This document shows, in pieces, positions 45,584-53,413 of a DNA stretch of 64,000 bases. Within the stretch, counting starts at the first letter, position 1. Each line of letters begins with the position of its first letter. A model generated the notes under the pieces. The model searched no databases, was not told the DNA's origin, and was given only the letters and a program-made list of their open reading frames with translations. Source of the stretch: Bifidobacterium pullorum subsp. gallinarum (GTDB lineage: Bacteria > Actinomycetota > Actinomycetes > Actinomycetales > Bifidobacteriaceae); the NCBI RefSeq assembly GCF_000741215.1, contig NZ_JGYX01000001.1, positions 186,001 to 250,000 on the forward strand. The letters run 5' to 3'. Both the position numbers and the translations under genes were made by a program.

Positions 45584-46096
45584 ATGAGACGGCTGTATAT
45601 CAAGCAGAGGATGTTCGCATTCGGCGGCGAGCAGTTCGACGTCACCGACGAGGATGAACGCCCGGTCTATCACGTCGAGGGCAGCTTCATGCGCATCCCC
45701 AAGTCCTTCACGATCACCGACGAGAACGGTTTCGAAGTGGCGCGCATCGAGAAGAAGACGCTGAGCTGGCTGCCCCATTTCAGCGTCATCGTTGACGGGG
45801 TCGAGATTGCGGGCATCGACAAGGAGTTCTCGTTCTTCAAGCCGAAATACCGCATCGATGCGCAGGGGTTGCGCGTCGAAGGCGACTGGGTCGATCTGAA
45901 CTTCACGGTCGTGCGCGGCGATGAACTGGTCGCCGAGATCTCGCAGCGTTGGCTGAGCTGGGGAGACAGCTATGAGGTCATCGTGCACGATGATGCGATG
46001 GCGACGATCGTCGTGGCGCTGGTCATCGCCATCGACAAGGTCAAGGCCGACGAGGAGAGCAGCGGCAGCGCCGCGGCCGTCAGCGACTCGTTGTGA
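45584..46096 (+). CDS. LURP-one-related family protein
   Basis: The 170-residue protein has repeated beta-strand pattern of the LURP-one/Tubby-like fold: MRRLYIKQRMFAFGGEQFDV, then DENGFEVARIEKKTLSWLPH and ISQRWLSWGDSYEVIVHDD. The typical ending with hydrophobic helix follows (VALVIAIDKVKA). Such proteins may bind membranes; no activity is known. Start 45584 lies only 9 bp after a TACAAT -10, so the mRNA would have almost no leader. Confidence 0.86.
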   Translation: MRRLYIKQRMFAFGGEQFDVTDEDERPVYHVEGSFMRIPKSFTITDENGFEVARIEKKTLSWLPHFSVIVDGVEIAGIDKEFSFFKPKYRIDAQGLRVEGDWVDLNFTVVRGDELVAEISQRWLSWGDSYEVIVHDDAMATIVVALVIAIDKVKADEESSGSAAAVSDSL

Positions 46097-46191
46097 CCGG
46101 AATCCGCGGGACGGGCACGAGGACAAGGAACAGGAAGAAGCCGGGCCGGGCAGTCGCAATGACGGTCGGCGGGACGGCACACATATGCGAT

Positions 46192-46232
46192 GTCCCTCGT
46201 TCATCGTCGTAAAACGACGCGGAACGAGGGAC
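46192..46232. terminator. bidirectional hairpin between LURP and PNPOx genes
   Basis: GTCCCTCGTTC (46192-46202) pairs with GAACGAGGGAC (46222-46232); an inner CGTCGT/ACGACG stem extends it. A tandem CCGACGAGGGG repeat follows at about 46232-46253. Confidence 0.75.
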
Positions 46233-46254
46233 CGACGAGGGGCCGACGAGGGGC

Positions 46255-46659
46255 TCAGTCCTTGTCGATGGTCTTGCCGGCGTTGGCGCCGGAGGTCAGG
46301 TCCTGGATTTCGGTGATCTCCATGACCGGGACGCAGGCCGGGATCTTGGTGCCCTTCTCCTGGGCGACCTTGACCTGCGCGTCGTAGATCTCGCCCTCGG
46401 TGTGCAGGGTCACGGGGCCGCGGAATCGGTAGCCCTTCTTCTCGGCCAGGTTGGCGACGGCGATGACCAGCGGGCTGCCGTCCTGCAGGTTGCGGTACAC
46501 CTGGCCGGCCGTGCGTTCGTGGTAGGCCAGATGGTGGTCGTCGAGCACGAACATCGACATCTTCGGGCCCAGATCGAGCTGGCCGTCCTTGCCGATCGTG
46601 GTGACCCACGCCAGATTGTTCTCGATGAAGGTCTTCATCTCTTCGGTGAGCGTTGCCAT
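46255..46659 (-). CDS. pyridoxamine 5'-phosphate oxidase-like FMN-binding protein
   Basis: The 134-residue protein has the split-barrel pattern of the PNPOx-like family: WVTTIGKDGQLDLGPKMSMF, HERTAGQVYRNLQDG and GYRFRGPVTLHTEGE. It is probably an FMN- or F420-type cofactor-binding reductase, not a true vitamin B6 enzyme. GAAAGGA precedes the start. Alone between convergent and co-oriented genes. Confidence 0.85.
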   Translation of the reverse strand: MATLTEEMKTFIENNLAWVTTIGKDGQLDLGPKMSMFVLDDHHLAYHERTAGQVYRNLQDGSPLVIAVANLAEKKGYRFRGPVTLHTEGEIYDAQVKVAQEKGTKIPACVPVMEITEIQDLTSGANAGKTIDKD

Positions 46660-46780
46660 ATGTCCATCCTTTCGTTAGACGTATCTCCAGCCTACTGCAC
46701 CGCGGTGGGATTCACCCCGTGGAATCACCGACTGTGACCAACATCACGGCATGGCGCGACCCGCTCGGATAATCGGATAA

Positions 46781-47785
46781 TCAGATAAGGTCATAGGGCA
46801 TGCGGTACTCCACCAGCCAGAACACCCCGAGGCCGAGCGGCACCACACCGAGCACCCCTCCCCCGTTCCCGGTCATCCAGCACACAGCCAGGCAAAGCAC
46901 TGCGAAGCGGGCCAGATAGAATACGGCACGCCGGGCTCCGCGCCGAGGCCTGGTCTCCACGCTCATCCGGACGAACCCGGCCCCCAGCGTGCGACCGCCG
47001 CGCACCCACGGAATCCACAGTTCGGTGACGGCCAGGCATATCAGGAACATCGGGACCCCCATCGCGAAGGTCAACGGCCTGAACCCGGTGAATTGGATGC
47101 CGACGAGATACACGATCGCCGTGCACGGCACGCTGACGATTCCGGTGATCACGCAGTCGATGCAGAAGGCGACGCAACGGCGCACGAACCCGGGTTCCGT
47201 CACGATGCCTTCGTCGACGTCCCGCCGCGGCAGTGCGTGGTTGGCGAGCGCCGCGACGGCGTAACCGAGGAGCGCGCCCAATGTGTTCCAGATCAGGTCG
47301 TCGACGTCGAACAGTCGGTAGGAGCAGGGGTAGAGGTGGAAGATGCCGGTGAGCTGCGCGGTTTCAATCAGCAGCGACACGGCGAACCCCATCAGAGCCG
47401 TGCGCGCGAGCCCCGCGCGGAGGAAACGGCCCAGGATGAAGCCGAGGGGAACGAAGAACACGATGTTCATGCCGATCTGCAGCAGCGCGGTCACGCCGTC
47501 GGTTCGGATGTCGCCGATGAACCGCAGCGGATCAAGCTGCGGAGTCAGATGGTGCGTCGCGCAGTATGCCGCCGCGTCCTGCGGCATCGGGTACAGCGTG
47601 AAGCAGCCGAGTGCGAGCAGGTAGAGCACGCACCCGTAGGAGACGGCGACCGAAGTCAGCCGGATGCGGTTCTCGCGATGGTAGAGCATCGCCAGCACCG
47701 GCAGCGTCAGCACCGCTGAGGCGAATGGCCAGATCGCCACCGCGAGGATGAACGGTTCGGTGAAGTCGCCGAGGAATGCCATCAT
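46781..47785 (-). CDS. VanZ-RDD fusion membrane protein
   Basis: The 334-residue protein has a VanZ-like N-terminal half, with LLIETAQLTGIF and the signature FDVDDLIWNTLGALLGY, then an RDD-type half with FVRRCVAFCIDCVITG and GGRTLGAGFVRMSVE. About eight membrane spans. VanZ proteins affect teicoplanin tolerance in enterococci; RDD domains occur in transport-like proteins; the role of the fusion is unknown. Start 47785 or 47782; a GTG at 47818 is possible. Confidence 0.88.
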   Translation of the reverse strand: MMAFLGDFTEPFILAVAIWPFASAVLTLPVLAMLYHRENRIRLTSVAVSYGCVLYLLALGCFTLYPMPQDAAAYCATHHLTPQLDPLRFIGDIRTDGVTALLQIGMNIVFFVPLGFILGRFLRAGLARTALMGFAVSLLIETAQLTGIFHLYPCSYRLFDVDDLIWNTLGALLGYAVAALANHALPRRDVDEGIVTEPGFVRRCVAFCIDCVITGIVSVPCTAIVYLVGIQFTGFRPLTFAMGVPMFLICLAVTELWIPWVRGGRTLGAGFVRMSVETRPRRGARRAVFYLARFAVLCLAVCWMTGNGGGVLGVVPLGLGVFWLVEYRMPYDLI

Positions 47786-48033
47786 GTCGTTTCCCGCCTT
47801 CCGACCGGGTTCGTACACGACGATCGTGACGTCTGCCCGGGTCCGACGGTGTCATGCTACGGCGCCGATCGCACGGCGCGCATCGGCCGTCGGGCCTATT
47901 CGCGGACGGGATTGCGCGCAGCATCCGTCCTGCGGATGACCCCGGTTCCCGTCGGCGCCGGCATATCGGACGATGATGCCGAGTCGTCCCGTGGCATCGC
48001 CATCCATGCGAAGACATGCCGCGGGCGCCGTTC

Positions 48034-48717
48034 TCACGGCAGCGGCATGCGGTATCCGGCAACGATGCTGTGATTCCAATCCTCCGGCGTACGGCAGGTC
48101 TTGCCGAGTTCGTCGATCAGACCGTGGAACTCCTGGAATTCCGGGATGCTCCAGGCGTCGGCGTCGATCTGCGGCATGACGCGGCGACGGAACCCCTCAT
48201 AGGATTTCGGCAGGTCGTCCACGCCGAGCGTTTCGAACATGCGACGGGCGTAGCGGTCGGCGATGAACGCGGGCCGGTCGAACACATACAGCAGCAGGTC
48301 GTCGGCCGTCTCGCCGCCCACGCCGCGGATGGACAGCAGCTCGCGGCGCAGCGTCTCGTCGTCGACTTCCCGCACGAGGGCGGGGATGTCGTCGTCATGG
48401 CTCCACTCCCCCAGATCCAGGAACCATTGGCAGAACGCGCGCAGATACACGGCCTTCTGCCGGTAGTAGCCGGTCGAACGAATCAGGTCCCACAATGTTT
48501 CGTCCGGCAGATCGGCGATCGAACGGGCGTTCAGCACGTCGGCCGCCTTCATCCGGTCGAGTGCCGTCTCCACATTGCCCCATGCGGTGTTCTGGGTCAG
48601 GATCGCACCGATGGCGATCTCGAACCGCGTGTCGGCGGGCCACCAGTGCGTGGGTCCCATATGGTCCAGCAACAGCTCGTACAGACCCCGCACATCGATC
48701 AGACACCGTTCATCCAT
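48034..48717 (-). CDS. endonuclease III-like DNA glycosylase (MagIII type)
   Basis: The 227-residue HhH-GPD protein has GAILTQNTAWGNVETALD, the helix-hairpin-helix LLSIRGVGGETADDLLLY and FIADRYARR with the catalytic Asp. The iron-sulfur Cys cluster of classic Nth is absent (one Cys near the end) and the Nth lysine position is not Lys. This matches the Helicobacter MagIII-like 3-methyladenine glycosylase type. Substrate is inferred. Confidence 0.85.
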   Translation of the reverse strand: MDERCLIDVRGLYELLLDHMGPTHWWPADTRFEIAIGAILTQNTAWGNVETALDRMKAADVLNARSIADLPDETLWDLIRSTGYYRQKAVYLRAFCQWFLDLGEWSHDDDIPALVREVDDETLRRELLSIRGVGGETADDLLLYVFDRPAFIADRYARRMFETLGVDDLPKSYEGFRRRVMPQIDADAWSIPEFQEFHGLIDELGKTCRTPEDWNHSIVAGYRMPLP

Positions 48718-48910
48718 GATGCCATCCTACCCAGCCGCCGACGCATGTCGCCGAACACTCCCCTCCCGAGCAACCCCGACATCTTCCGCGCGGTGCCGCA
48801 GCCCGCCGATATCCAGTGCGATGGACGGGGGTCGCGGCACATCCGTTAGCTATCGTGGTGAATGAGGGTATCGTGATCGCACACGATCAACGACAAGACA
48901 GGAGACCGAC

Positions 48911-49492
48911 ATGACCATGCTGGAGACGGAACGGCTGACGCTGCGACCTTGGCGAATGGATGATGCCGCGGACGCACAGGCCCTGTTCACGTATGCCAGC
49001 AGTCCGGATGTGGGGCCGGCCGCGGGCTGGCAGCCGCATCGGAGCGTCGCGGAAAGCGCCGAGATCATCCGTGCGGTGCTGAGCGCACCGGAGACGTATG
49101 CCGTCGTCCTCAAACGAACCGACGAACCGATCGGCAGCATCGGATTGCAGAAGCCGTGCGCCTCCGTCATCGGCACGCCGGGATATCAGACCCCGGCCCT
49201 GGAAATCGGATATTGGATCGGGAAACCGTACTGGGGGCAGGGACTCGTTCCCGAGGCGTCGCGTGCGTTGATGCGCCATGGGTTCGAGGATCTGGATCTG
49301 CAGGCGGTCTGGGGTACGCATGACATGGAGAACGCGAAATCCTCCCGCGTGATGGACAAGCTCGGATTGCGGCTCGTCCGCGTCCAGCCGCATGTGCGCA
49401 TGGAGCTGTTGGGGGACGTCTGGCGCGATGAAGCCGTCCGCCGCATCACCCGCGAACAGTGGGAGGCCGGAGTCGCGGATGCGCTGGACTGA
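48911..49492 (+). CDS. GNAT N-acetyltransferase (RimJ/RimL-like)
   Basis: The 193-residue protein opens LETERLTLRPWRMDDAADAQ and has EIGYWIGKPYWGQGLVPEA, the acetyl-CoA loop, then NAKSSRVMDKLGLRL. This is the RimJ/L subgroup, which acetylates protein N-termini or small molecules; the substrate is unknown. An AGGAGA site precedes the ATG. It stands alone, converging on the XRE gene. Confidence 0.9.
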   Translation: MTMLETERLTLRPWRMDDAADAQALFTYASSPDVGPAAGWQPHRSVAESAEIIRAVLSAPETYAVVLKRTDEPIGSIGLQKPCASVIGTPGYQTPALEIGYWIGKPYWGQGLVPEASRALMRHGFEDLDLQAVWGTHDMENAKSSRVMDKLGLRLVRVQPHVRMELLGDVWRDEAVRRITREQWEAGVADALD

Positions 49493-49507
49493 GCCGATGC
49501 CCCGTGG

Positions 49508-49720
49508 TCATTCGTCGAAATAAAACAGTTCCTCGAACTCCCTGTCCAGGGCGACGCACAGGATCAGGGCGAGCTTGGCCGTCGGGTTGAACTGACCGGT
49601 TTCAATGGAGCTGATCGTCTGACGGGAGACTCCCACGAGCTCAGCCAACTGCGCTTGCGAAAGCCCCTTTTCCGCCCGCGCCGCCCTCAAACGGTTCCGC
49701 AGAATCAGACTATTGTCCAA
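49508..49720 (-). CDS. XRE-family transcriptional regulator (Cro/CI type)
   Basis: The 70-residue protein is essentially one helix-turn-helix: GLSQAQLAELVGVSRQTISS then IETGQFNPTAKLAL and the end REFEELFYFDE. This matches small YozG/CI-like repressors that pair with a membrane protein. It is 39 bp downstream of that gene on the same strand. The inverted repeat at 50113-50135 is its likely operator. Confidence 0.92.
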   Translation of the reverse strand: MDNSLILRNRLRAARAEKGLSQAQLAELVGVSRQTISSIETGQFNPTAKLALILCVALDREFEELFYFDE

Positions 49721-49759
49721 CCAGTCACCTCACGTGCCATTGGTTACGAATGGATGATC

Positions 49760-50068
49760 CTACAGTAGCGTGGACAGCACATAGCCCACCAACGCGATCA
49801 CCGTCCCCACACTCCCCACAATCCCAGTCGCCAGAACAACCGTTTCACGACGCGCCACATACTGCCCCCAAGCCTGGCAGGTCAGGTATCCGAGAAGAAA
49901 TACCAACGGCAGCGAGATGCTGATGCCAATCGCCGCGTTATAGATGATGACGACGGCAATAAGAACCATGAATCCGGCGACCCCCACCCGCCGCCCCTTT
50001 CTGGTGCGCGTCCAGAGCCCCTTCGTCATGGAGACGATTGTCCTTCCGGCCCTTTTCCAGTATTTCAT
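49760..50068 (-). CDS. small membrane protein paired with XRE regulator
   Basis: The 102-residue protein has a basic N-terminus and three hydrophobic segments (VGVAGFMVLIAVVIIYNAA, ISLPLVFLLGYLTC and VVLATGIVGSVGTVIALVGY). No family recognised. The start at 50068 is uncertain because its ribosome site is poor; Met at 50029 has a better GAAGGA site. Its promoter, TTGACA-18-TAAACT, is overlapped by a palindrome. Membrane protein plus XRE pairs of this type are common in firmicutes and bifidobacteria, role unknown. Confidence 0.75.
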   Translation of the reverse strand: MKYWKRAGRTIVSMTKGLWTRTRKGRRVGVAGFMVLIAVVIIYNAAIGISISLPLVFLLGYLTCQAWGQYVARRETVVLATGIVGSVGTVIALVGYVLSTLL

Positions 50069-50105
50069 CCCTATCCATGAGAGATCCCCCTTTCATGCTA
50101 TGCCA

Positions 50106-50135
50106 AGTTTACTTGACATAGTGATTGTATGTCAA
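50106..50135 (-). promoter_or_regulatory. promoter and palindromic operator of the membrane-XRE operon
   Basis: TTGACA (50130-50135, minus strand), 18 bp, TAAACT (50106-50111). TTGACATA (50113-50120) and TATGTCAA (50128-50135) form a perfect 8-bp inverted repeat with a 7-bp spacer across the -35 and spacer. It is the probable XRE binding site. Confidence 0.7.
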
Positions 50136-50154
50136 ATCTACGTTGTTTCCGCTC

Positions 50155-50183
50155 TGGCAAACAATGCGCATCATGCGTATAAT
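50155..50183 (+). promoter_or_regulatory. hicA promoter
   Basis: TGGCAA (50155-50160), 17 bp, perfect TATAAT (50178-50183). Transcription would begin about 50189-50191, exactly at the ATG at 50190, implying a leaderless mRNA. Confidence 0.65.
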
Positions 50184-50189
50184 ATGGAC

Positions 50190-50387
50190 ATGAGGTTCAA
50201 GGAAATCGAGAGACGTCTGATGGCGGACGGGTGGCAACTGGCCGGGCAACGCGGAAGCCACTGCCAGTACGTGCATCCGACCAAGCCCGGGCGCGTGACC
50301 GTGCCCAAGCACAATGGGGACGTCAACCCGGTCACGGTCCGGTCGATATGGAGACAGGCCGGCATCGACGAAAGGAGGACGAAATGA
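50190..50387 (+). CDS. hicA: HicA-family toxin (mRNA interferase)
   Basis: The 65-residue dsRBD-like protein has FKEIERRLMADGWQLAGQ and GSHCQYVHP with the catalytic His of HicA, then TVPKHNGD. HicA cleaves mRNA. An in-frame ATG at 50184 overlaps the -10 box, so the start at 50190, on a probably leaderless transcript, is preferred. It overlaps hicB by 4 bp. Confidence 0.9.
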   Translation: MRFKEIERRLMADGWQLAGQRGSHCQYVHPTKPGRVTVPKHNGDVNPVTVRSIWRQAGIDERRTK

Positions 50388-50797
50388 AGTTGGCATATCC
50401 CATCATCCTGATTCCATTCGAGGACCACAGCGGCGGATACGCGGTGGAGGTGCCGGATCTCCCCGGGTGCGTCACCGAAGGCAAGAACCTTGCTGACGCC
50501 CTGCTCATGGCCGAGGACGCGGCCAGCGGCTGGGTCCTCTCCGAGCTGGAGGAAGGCGGCACCGTGCCCGAAGCCAGCGACCCACGCGACGTGCAGCCCG
50601 AGGAGGACGACGCGCTAGTCAGCATGGTCGCGCTCGACATGGACGCGTATGCCGCCAAATACGGCAGCAAGGCCGTACGTAAGAACGTCACCATCCCCGC
50701 TTGGCTCGACACCTGGGCAGACAAGCATGATATCAACTACAGCGGCGTACTGCGCGACGCACTCGAGTACATGTATCAACAGCCCGTCGCAGTCTGA
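50384..50797 (+). CDS. hicB: HicB-family antitoxin
   Basis: The 137-residue protein has the degenerate RNase-H-fold half (YPIILIPFEDHSGGYAVEV then PDLPGCVTEGKNLADALLMA) and a C-terminal DNA-binding half (KNVTIPAWLDTWADKHDINY). It neutralises HicA and probably represses the operon. A strong AAGGAGG site precedes the ATG, unlike hicA, so more antitoxin than toxin could be made. Downstream is a strong terminator. Confidence 0.93.
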   Translation: MKLAYPIILIPFEDHSGGYAVEVPDLPGCVTEGKNLADALLMAEDAASGWVLSELEEGGTVPEASDPRDVQPEEDDALVSMVALDMDAYAAKYGSKAVRKNVTIPAWLDTWADKHDINYSGVLRDALEYMYQQPVAV

Positions 50798-50918
50798 CGC
50801 GAACACTCCGCCAGCAAACGCAAATCCGTCCCGGCGCCCCATCAGCGAACGCCGGGGCGGTTCACATCCACACCCCACCTTGCGAGCATACGCCCTAAAA
50901 TCGGGGCGTTTCAACGAA

Positions 50919-50950
50919 CAAGGCCGGTCATTGTTGACCGGCCTTGTGTT
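50919..50950. terminator. bidirectional terminator between hicB and tRNA-Ala
   Basis: GGCCGGTCA and TGACCGGCC (50922-50930 and 50935-50943) form a 9-bp stem with TTGT loop, followed by TTGTGTTT on the plus strand and TTGTTCG on the minus strand. It serves hicAB and the tRNA-Ala operon. Confidence 0.85.
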
Positions 50951-50956
50951 TGGTGG

Positions 50957-51029
50957 TGGAGCTAAGGGGATTCGAACCCCTGACCCTCTCCATGCCATGG
51001 AGATGCGCTACCAGCTGCGCCATAGCCCC
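50957..51029 (-). tRNA. tRNA-Ala(GGC), second gene
   Basis: A 73-nt cloverleaf with GGGGCTA/TAGCTCC acceptor stem, anticodon loop ATGGCAT (anticodon GGC) and AGGGG-TTCGAAT-CCCCT T arm. CCA is encoded next (50954-50956). Confidence 0.96.
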
Positions 51030-51104
51030 GTTTTCAGTTGTCGGTTCGCGGGAGTTACGTGAACCCGCCGCGAATCCGTGGCAGAACCCGTAGGCTCTGC
51101 TGAG

Positions 51105-51177
51105 TGGAGCTAAGGGGATTCGAACCCCTGACCCTCTCCATGCCATGGAGATGCGCTACCAGCTGCGCCATAGCCCC
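51105..51177 (-). tRNA. tRNA-Ala(GGC), first gene
   Basis: Identical 73-nt sequence to the other copy, 75 bp upstream of it. The 3' end continues CTCA, so CCA is not encoded and must be added. Confidence 0.96.
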
Positions 51178-51213
51178 GTTTTCAGTTCTTGCCGCTCTCG
51201 AAGAGCCTTAGAT

Positions 51214-51242
51214 ACATTACAACACGGATGTCATTTCGGCAA
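51214..51242 (-). promoter_or_regulatory. promoter of the tRNA-Ala pair
   Basis: On the minus strand: TTGCCG (51237-51242), 17 bp, TAATGT (51214-51219), about 37 bp before the first tRNA. Confidence 0.55.
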
Positions 51243-51278
51243 ACATGGCGTGTCGCGCGGGTTGCCGCATGACATCGG

Positions 51279-52310
51279 TCACTTGCCCGCCGTGTCGGTC
51301 CCCGAGGTTGACGAGCCCGACGACCCCGAGGAGGTGTCGGAGCCGGTCGTCCCCTGGGTCCCGGTATCGGTGGATCCCTGCAACGTCCCACCGCCCTGCG
51401 ATGACGATCCATCGACTCCGGTCGAACCATCAACGGATCCGTCTTCGGTCCCGCTATCCGTCGTTCCGTCCGTCGACGACTCGCCGTCTGGCTGCGGTGT
51501 GGTGGTGCCCGAGGCGCCGGAATCATTCGAACCGGAAGCACCGCCCGTGTTCCCGTCCGTCGTGTCCGGCGTATTCGTCGACGGGTCGCTTCCGGTCGTC
51601 CCGTCATCCGTACCCGCGGCACCGTCTTCCGGCTCACGGTCGCGGTCACCGCCGTCAACCGGCCCGATCGGCCGCTCGGTATAGGACCGGTCGACCCAAT
51701 CGCGCACCACGCTGTCGGTGCCCTGCCCCTGGGTCACGGCCAGGATGATGCCCGCGGTCACCGCCACCGCGACCAGGGCGCTGCCGATGGCGACGAGTAT
51801 GGCGACACGCTTGGCTTTTGCCGACGCCGCAGTCCCGCGTTGCCGGTTCACGCCCGACCGGTTGCGGCCGACTTCCGCCGCCCCCGACGATACGCCATCG
51901 CGCCGTGATACGGATGCGCTGCCACGCACCACCCGCCCTGTGACCGGCATCGTTTGCGTGGCGGCCACAGGTTCGGCAGCGGATTCGGCGATGGCGTCCA
52001 GCCGCGTGGTCGCATCATCGGCGGATACAGCCGTTTCACCTTCCAAGCCGTCCGCGCCATCCGCGCCATCCGTCGCATGGAACGGCACGGCGTTCTGCAG
52101 TTTCTCCGATGATGCCTTGAGCACGTTCTGGTAGATCTGCGAGGCGACGGCGGAGACGATCGAACCGACGGCCACGCCGATGACGGATCCGGCGATGCCG
52201 ATCTTCGCGGACAGCAGGAACGAGGTGACCGCGGCCAGCGCCCCCGCGCTGAGCTGCGTGACCGATAAACCCTTGAAGAAGTTTCTCACGACTCTCGACC
52301 GTAGCGGCAT
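51279..52310 (-). CDS. membrane protein with Ser/Thr/Gly/Asp-rich tail
   Basis: The 343-residue protein has a Gly/Ala/Ser hydrophobic N-terminal region (IAGSVIGVAVGSIVSAVASQ), a charged Ser/Thr-rich middle, one clear membrane helix (VAILVAIGSALVAVAVTAGI) and about 120 residues of low-complexity Ser/Thr/Gly/Asp sequence (PSTNTPDTTDGNTGGASGSN) to the end. The composition resembles cell-surface stalks. No LPxTG anchor. No family recognised. Divergent from the DUF1287 gene. Confidence 0.72.
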   Translation of the reverse strand: MPLRSRVVRNFFKGLSVTQLSAGALAAVTSFLLSAKIGIAGSVIGVAVGSIVSAVASQIYQNVLKASSEKLQNAVPFHATDGADGADGLEGETAVSADDATTRLDAIAESAAEPVAATQTMPVTGRVVRGSASVSRRDGVSSGAAEVGRNRSGVNRQRGTAASAKAKRVAILVAIGSALVAVAVTAGIILAVTQGQGTDSVVRDWVDRSYTERPIGPVDGGDRDREPEDGAAGTDDGTTGSDPSTNTPDTTDGNTGGASGSNDSGASGTTTPQPDGESSTDGTTDSGTEDGSVDGSTGVDGSSSQGGGTLQGSTDTGTQGTTGSDTSSGSSGSSTSGTDTAGK

Positions 52311-52463
52311 TCCCTGCCGATATCCTCAACTTACGCTGAAAGCCGTTGAAGTTTCACGATACCGTTGCAAACCACCACCTTGCCCAGAAAAGGCATCGCC
52401 ATACGGCACGCGTCGCATCCGCTTCCGACACCGGCCAGTTGTATCGGCCGTGTGGCGGAAACA

Positions 52464-52489
52464 CGGACGTCGCACTATCGCGACGTCCG
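52464..52489. repeat. perfect 10-bp inverted repeat upstream of DUF1287 gene
   Basis: CGGACGTCGC (52464-52473) and GCGACGTCCG (52480-52489) with a 6-bp spacer lie 51 bp before the start, in the divergent intergenic region. An operator or an RNA hairpin is possible. Confidence 0.5.
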
Positions 52490-52539
52490 GCGGTGTACAT
52501 TCGTTGGCAACGACAATCATTCAGATGGGGGGATTCGCC

Positions 52540-53310
52540 ATGCAGCATGGGTCATCCATACCTCGACGTCACCGCACCGGCCGACGAGTCGCGGTCGTCA
52601 TCGCCGCCGTCGCGGTGGTGACGATCGTCGCCGCCGTGGTCGTCACGCACCTGTCGGACACCGGCGTCATCGCACCTGCGTTGGGCGGCGATACGCATGC
52701 CGCGGACGAGTCGATGCGGGGCCGATACCCGATGACGCCCAGCGACGTGGACTTCGATGGCGACGGTGTGGACGACTACACGGATATCCTCGCCGGCGCC
52801 CGCAAGGACGCCGAGGCGGCCCCGGCCTACGACGACGGCTACTACCAGGGCGGTTATCCGCCCGCGGACCGCGGCGCCTGCACCGATGTGGTCTGGCGTG
52901 CGTTCGCCGAGGCCGGCTACGACCTCAAGGCGATGGTCGACGCCGATGTCGCCGCCCACCCCGCCGACTATGCGAGCGCCGCGCCCGCGCCCGATCCGAA
53001 CATCGACTTCCGCCGCACCGGCGTGCTTGACGTGTTCCTGTCCAAGTACGCGCAGACGCTGACCACCGACACGTCCGACAAGGCCGCCTGGCAGGGCGGC
53101 GACATCGTGGTGTTCGAAACCACCCGGCATATCGGCGTGGTCTCGGACCAGCGGGACGGCGATGGCCTGCCGTTCATCATCCACAACATGGGCCAGCGCC
53201 AGCGCGAGAACGATTACCTTTCGTTCCGCAAGCACATGGCGGTGACCGGCCACTACCGGTTCGACGCCTCGCAGGTGCCGCAGGACATACTGCGGCCGTG
53301 GAACGGCTGA
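52540..53310 (+). CDS. DUF1287 family exported protein
   Basis: The 256-residue protein has an N-terminal hydrophobic anchor (VAVVIAAVAVVTIVAAVVVT) and the DUF1287 phrases YYQGGYPPADRGACTDVVWR, FRRTGVLDVFLSKYA and GDIVVFETTRHIGVVSD, a papain-like NlpC/CHAP-type arrangement with Cys and His. A cell-wall peptidase or amidase role is suggested but not shown. Start 52540 follows a GGGGGG run; 52525 is an alternative ATG. Confidence 0.82.
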   Translation: MQHGSSIPRRHRTGRRVAVVIAAVAVVTIVAAVVVTHLSDTGVIAPALGGDTHAADESMRGRYPMTPSDVDFDGDGVDDYTDILAGARKDAEAAPAYDDGYYQGGYPPADRGACTDVVWRAFAEAGYDLKAMVDADVAAHPADYASAAPAPDPNIDFRRTGVLDVFLSKYAQTLTTDTSDKAAWQGGDIVVFETTRHIGVVSDQRDGDGLPFIIHNMGQRQRENDYLSFRKHMAVTGHYRFDASQVPQDILRPWNG

Positions 53311-53359
53311 GCGCGCCCACGCCGCCTTCCCGTCGTTTTGCACACTCGCAAAACGTCGG

Positions 53360-53390
53360 ATGCCCCGGAATCACTGAGATTCCGGGGCAT
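53360..53390. terminator. hairpin between convergent genes
   Basis: ATGCCCCGGAATC and GATTCCGGGGCAT form a 13-bp stem with a 5-nt loop. A smaller CGTTTTGC/GCAAAACG stem lies just before it. Confidence 0.75.
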
Positions 53391-53413
53391 CATCTAATGA
53401 TTCCGGTCGCGTC

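Noticed and set aside
46232..46253. CRISPR-like repeat (CCGACGAGGGG twice)
   Set aside because: Only two adjacent 11-bp units with no spacers.
47786..48033. Small gene in the VanZ-RDD/MagIII gap
   Set aside because: Frames there are short, Arg-rich and without ribosome sites; only short inverted repeats are seen.
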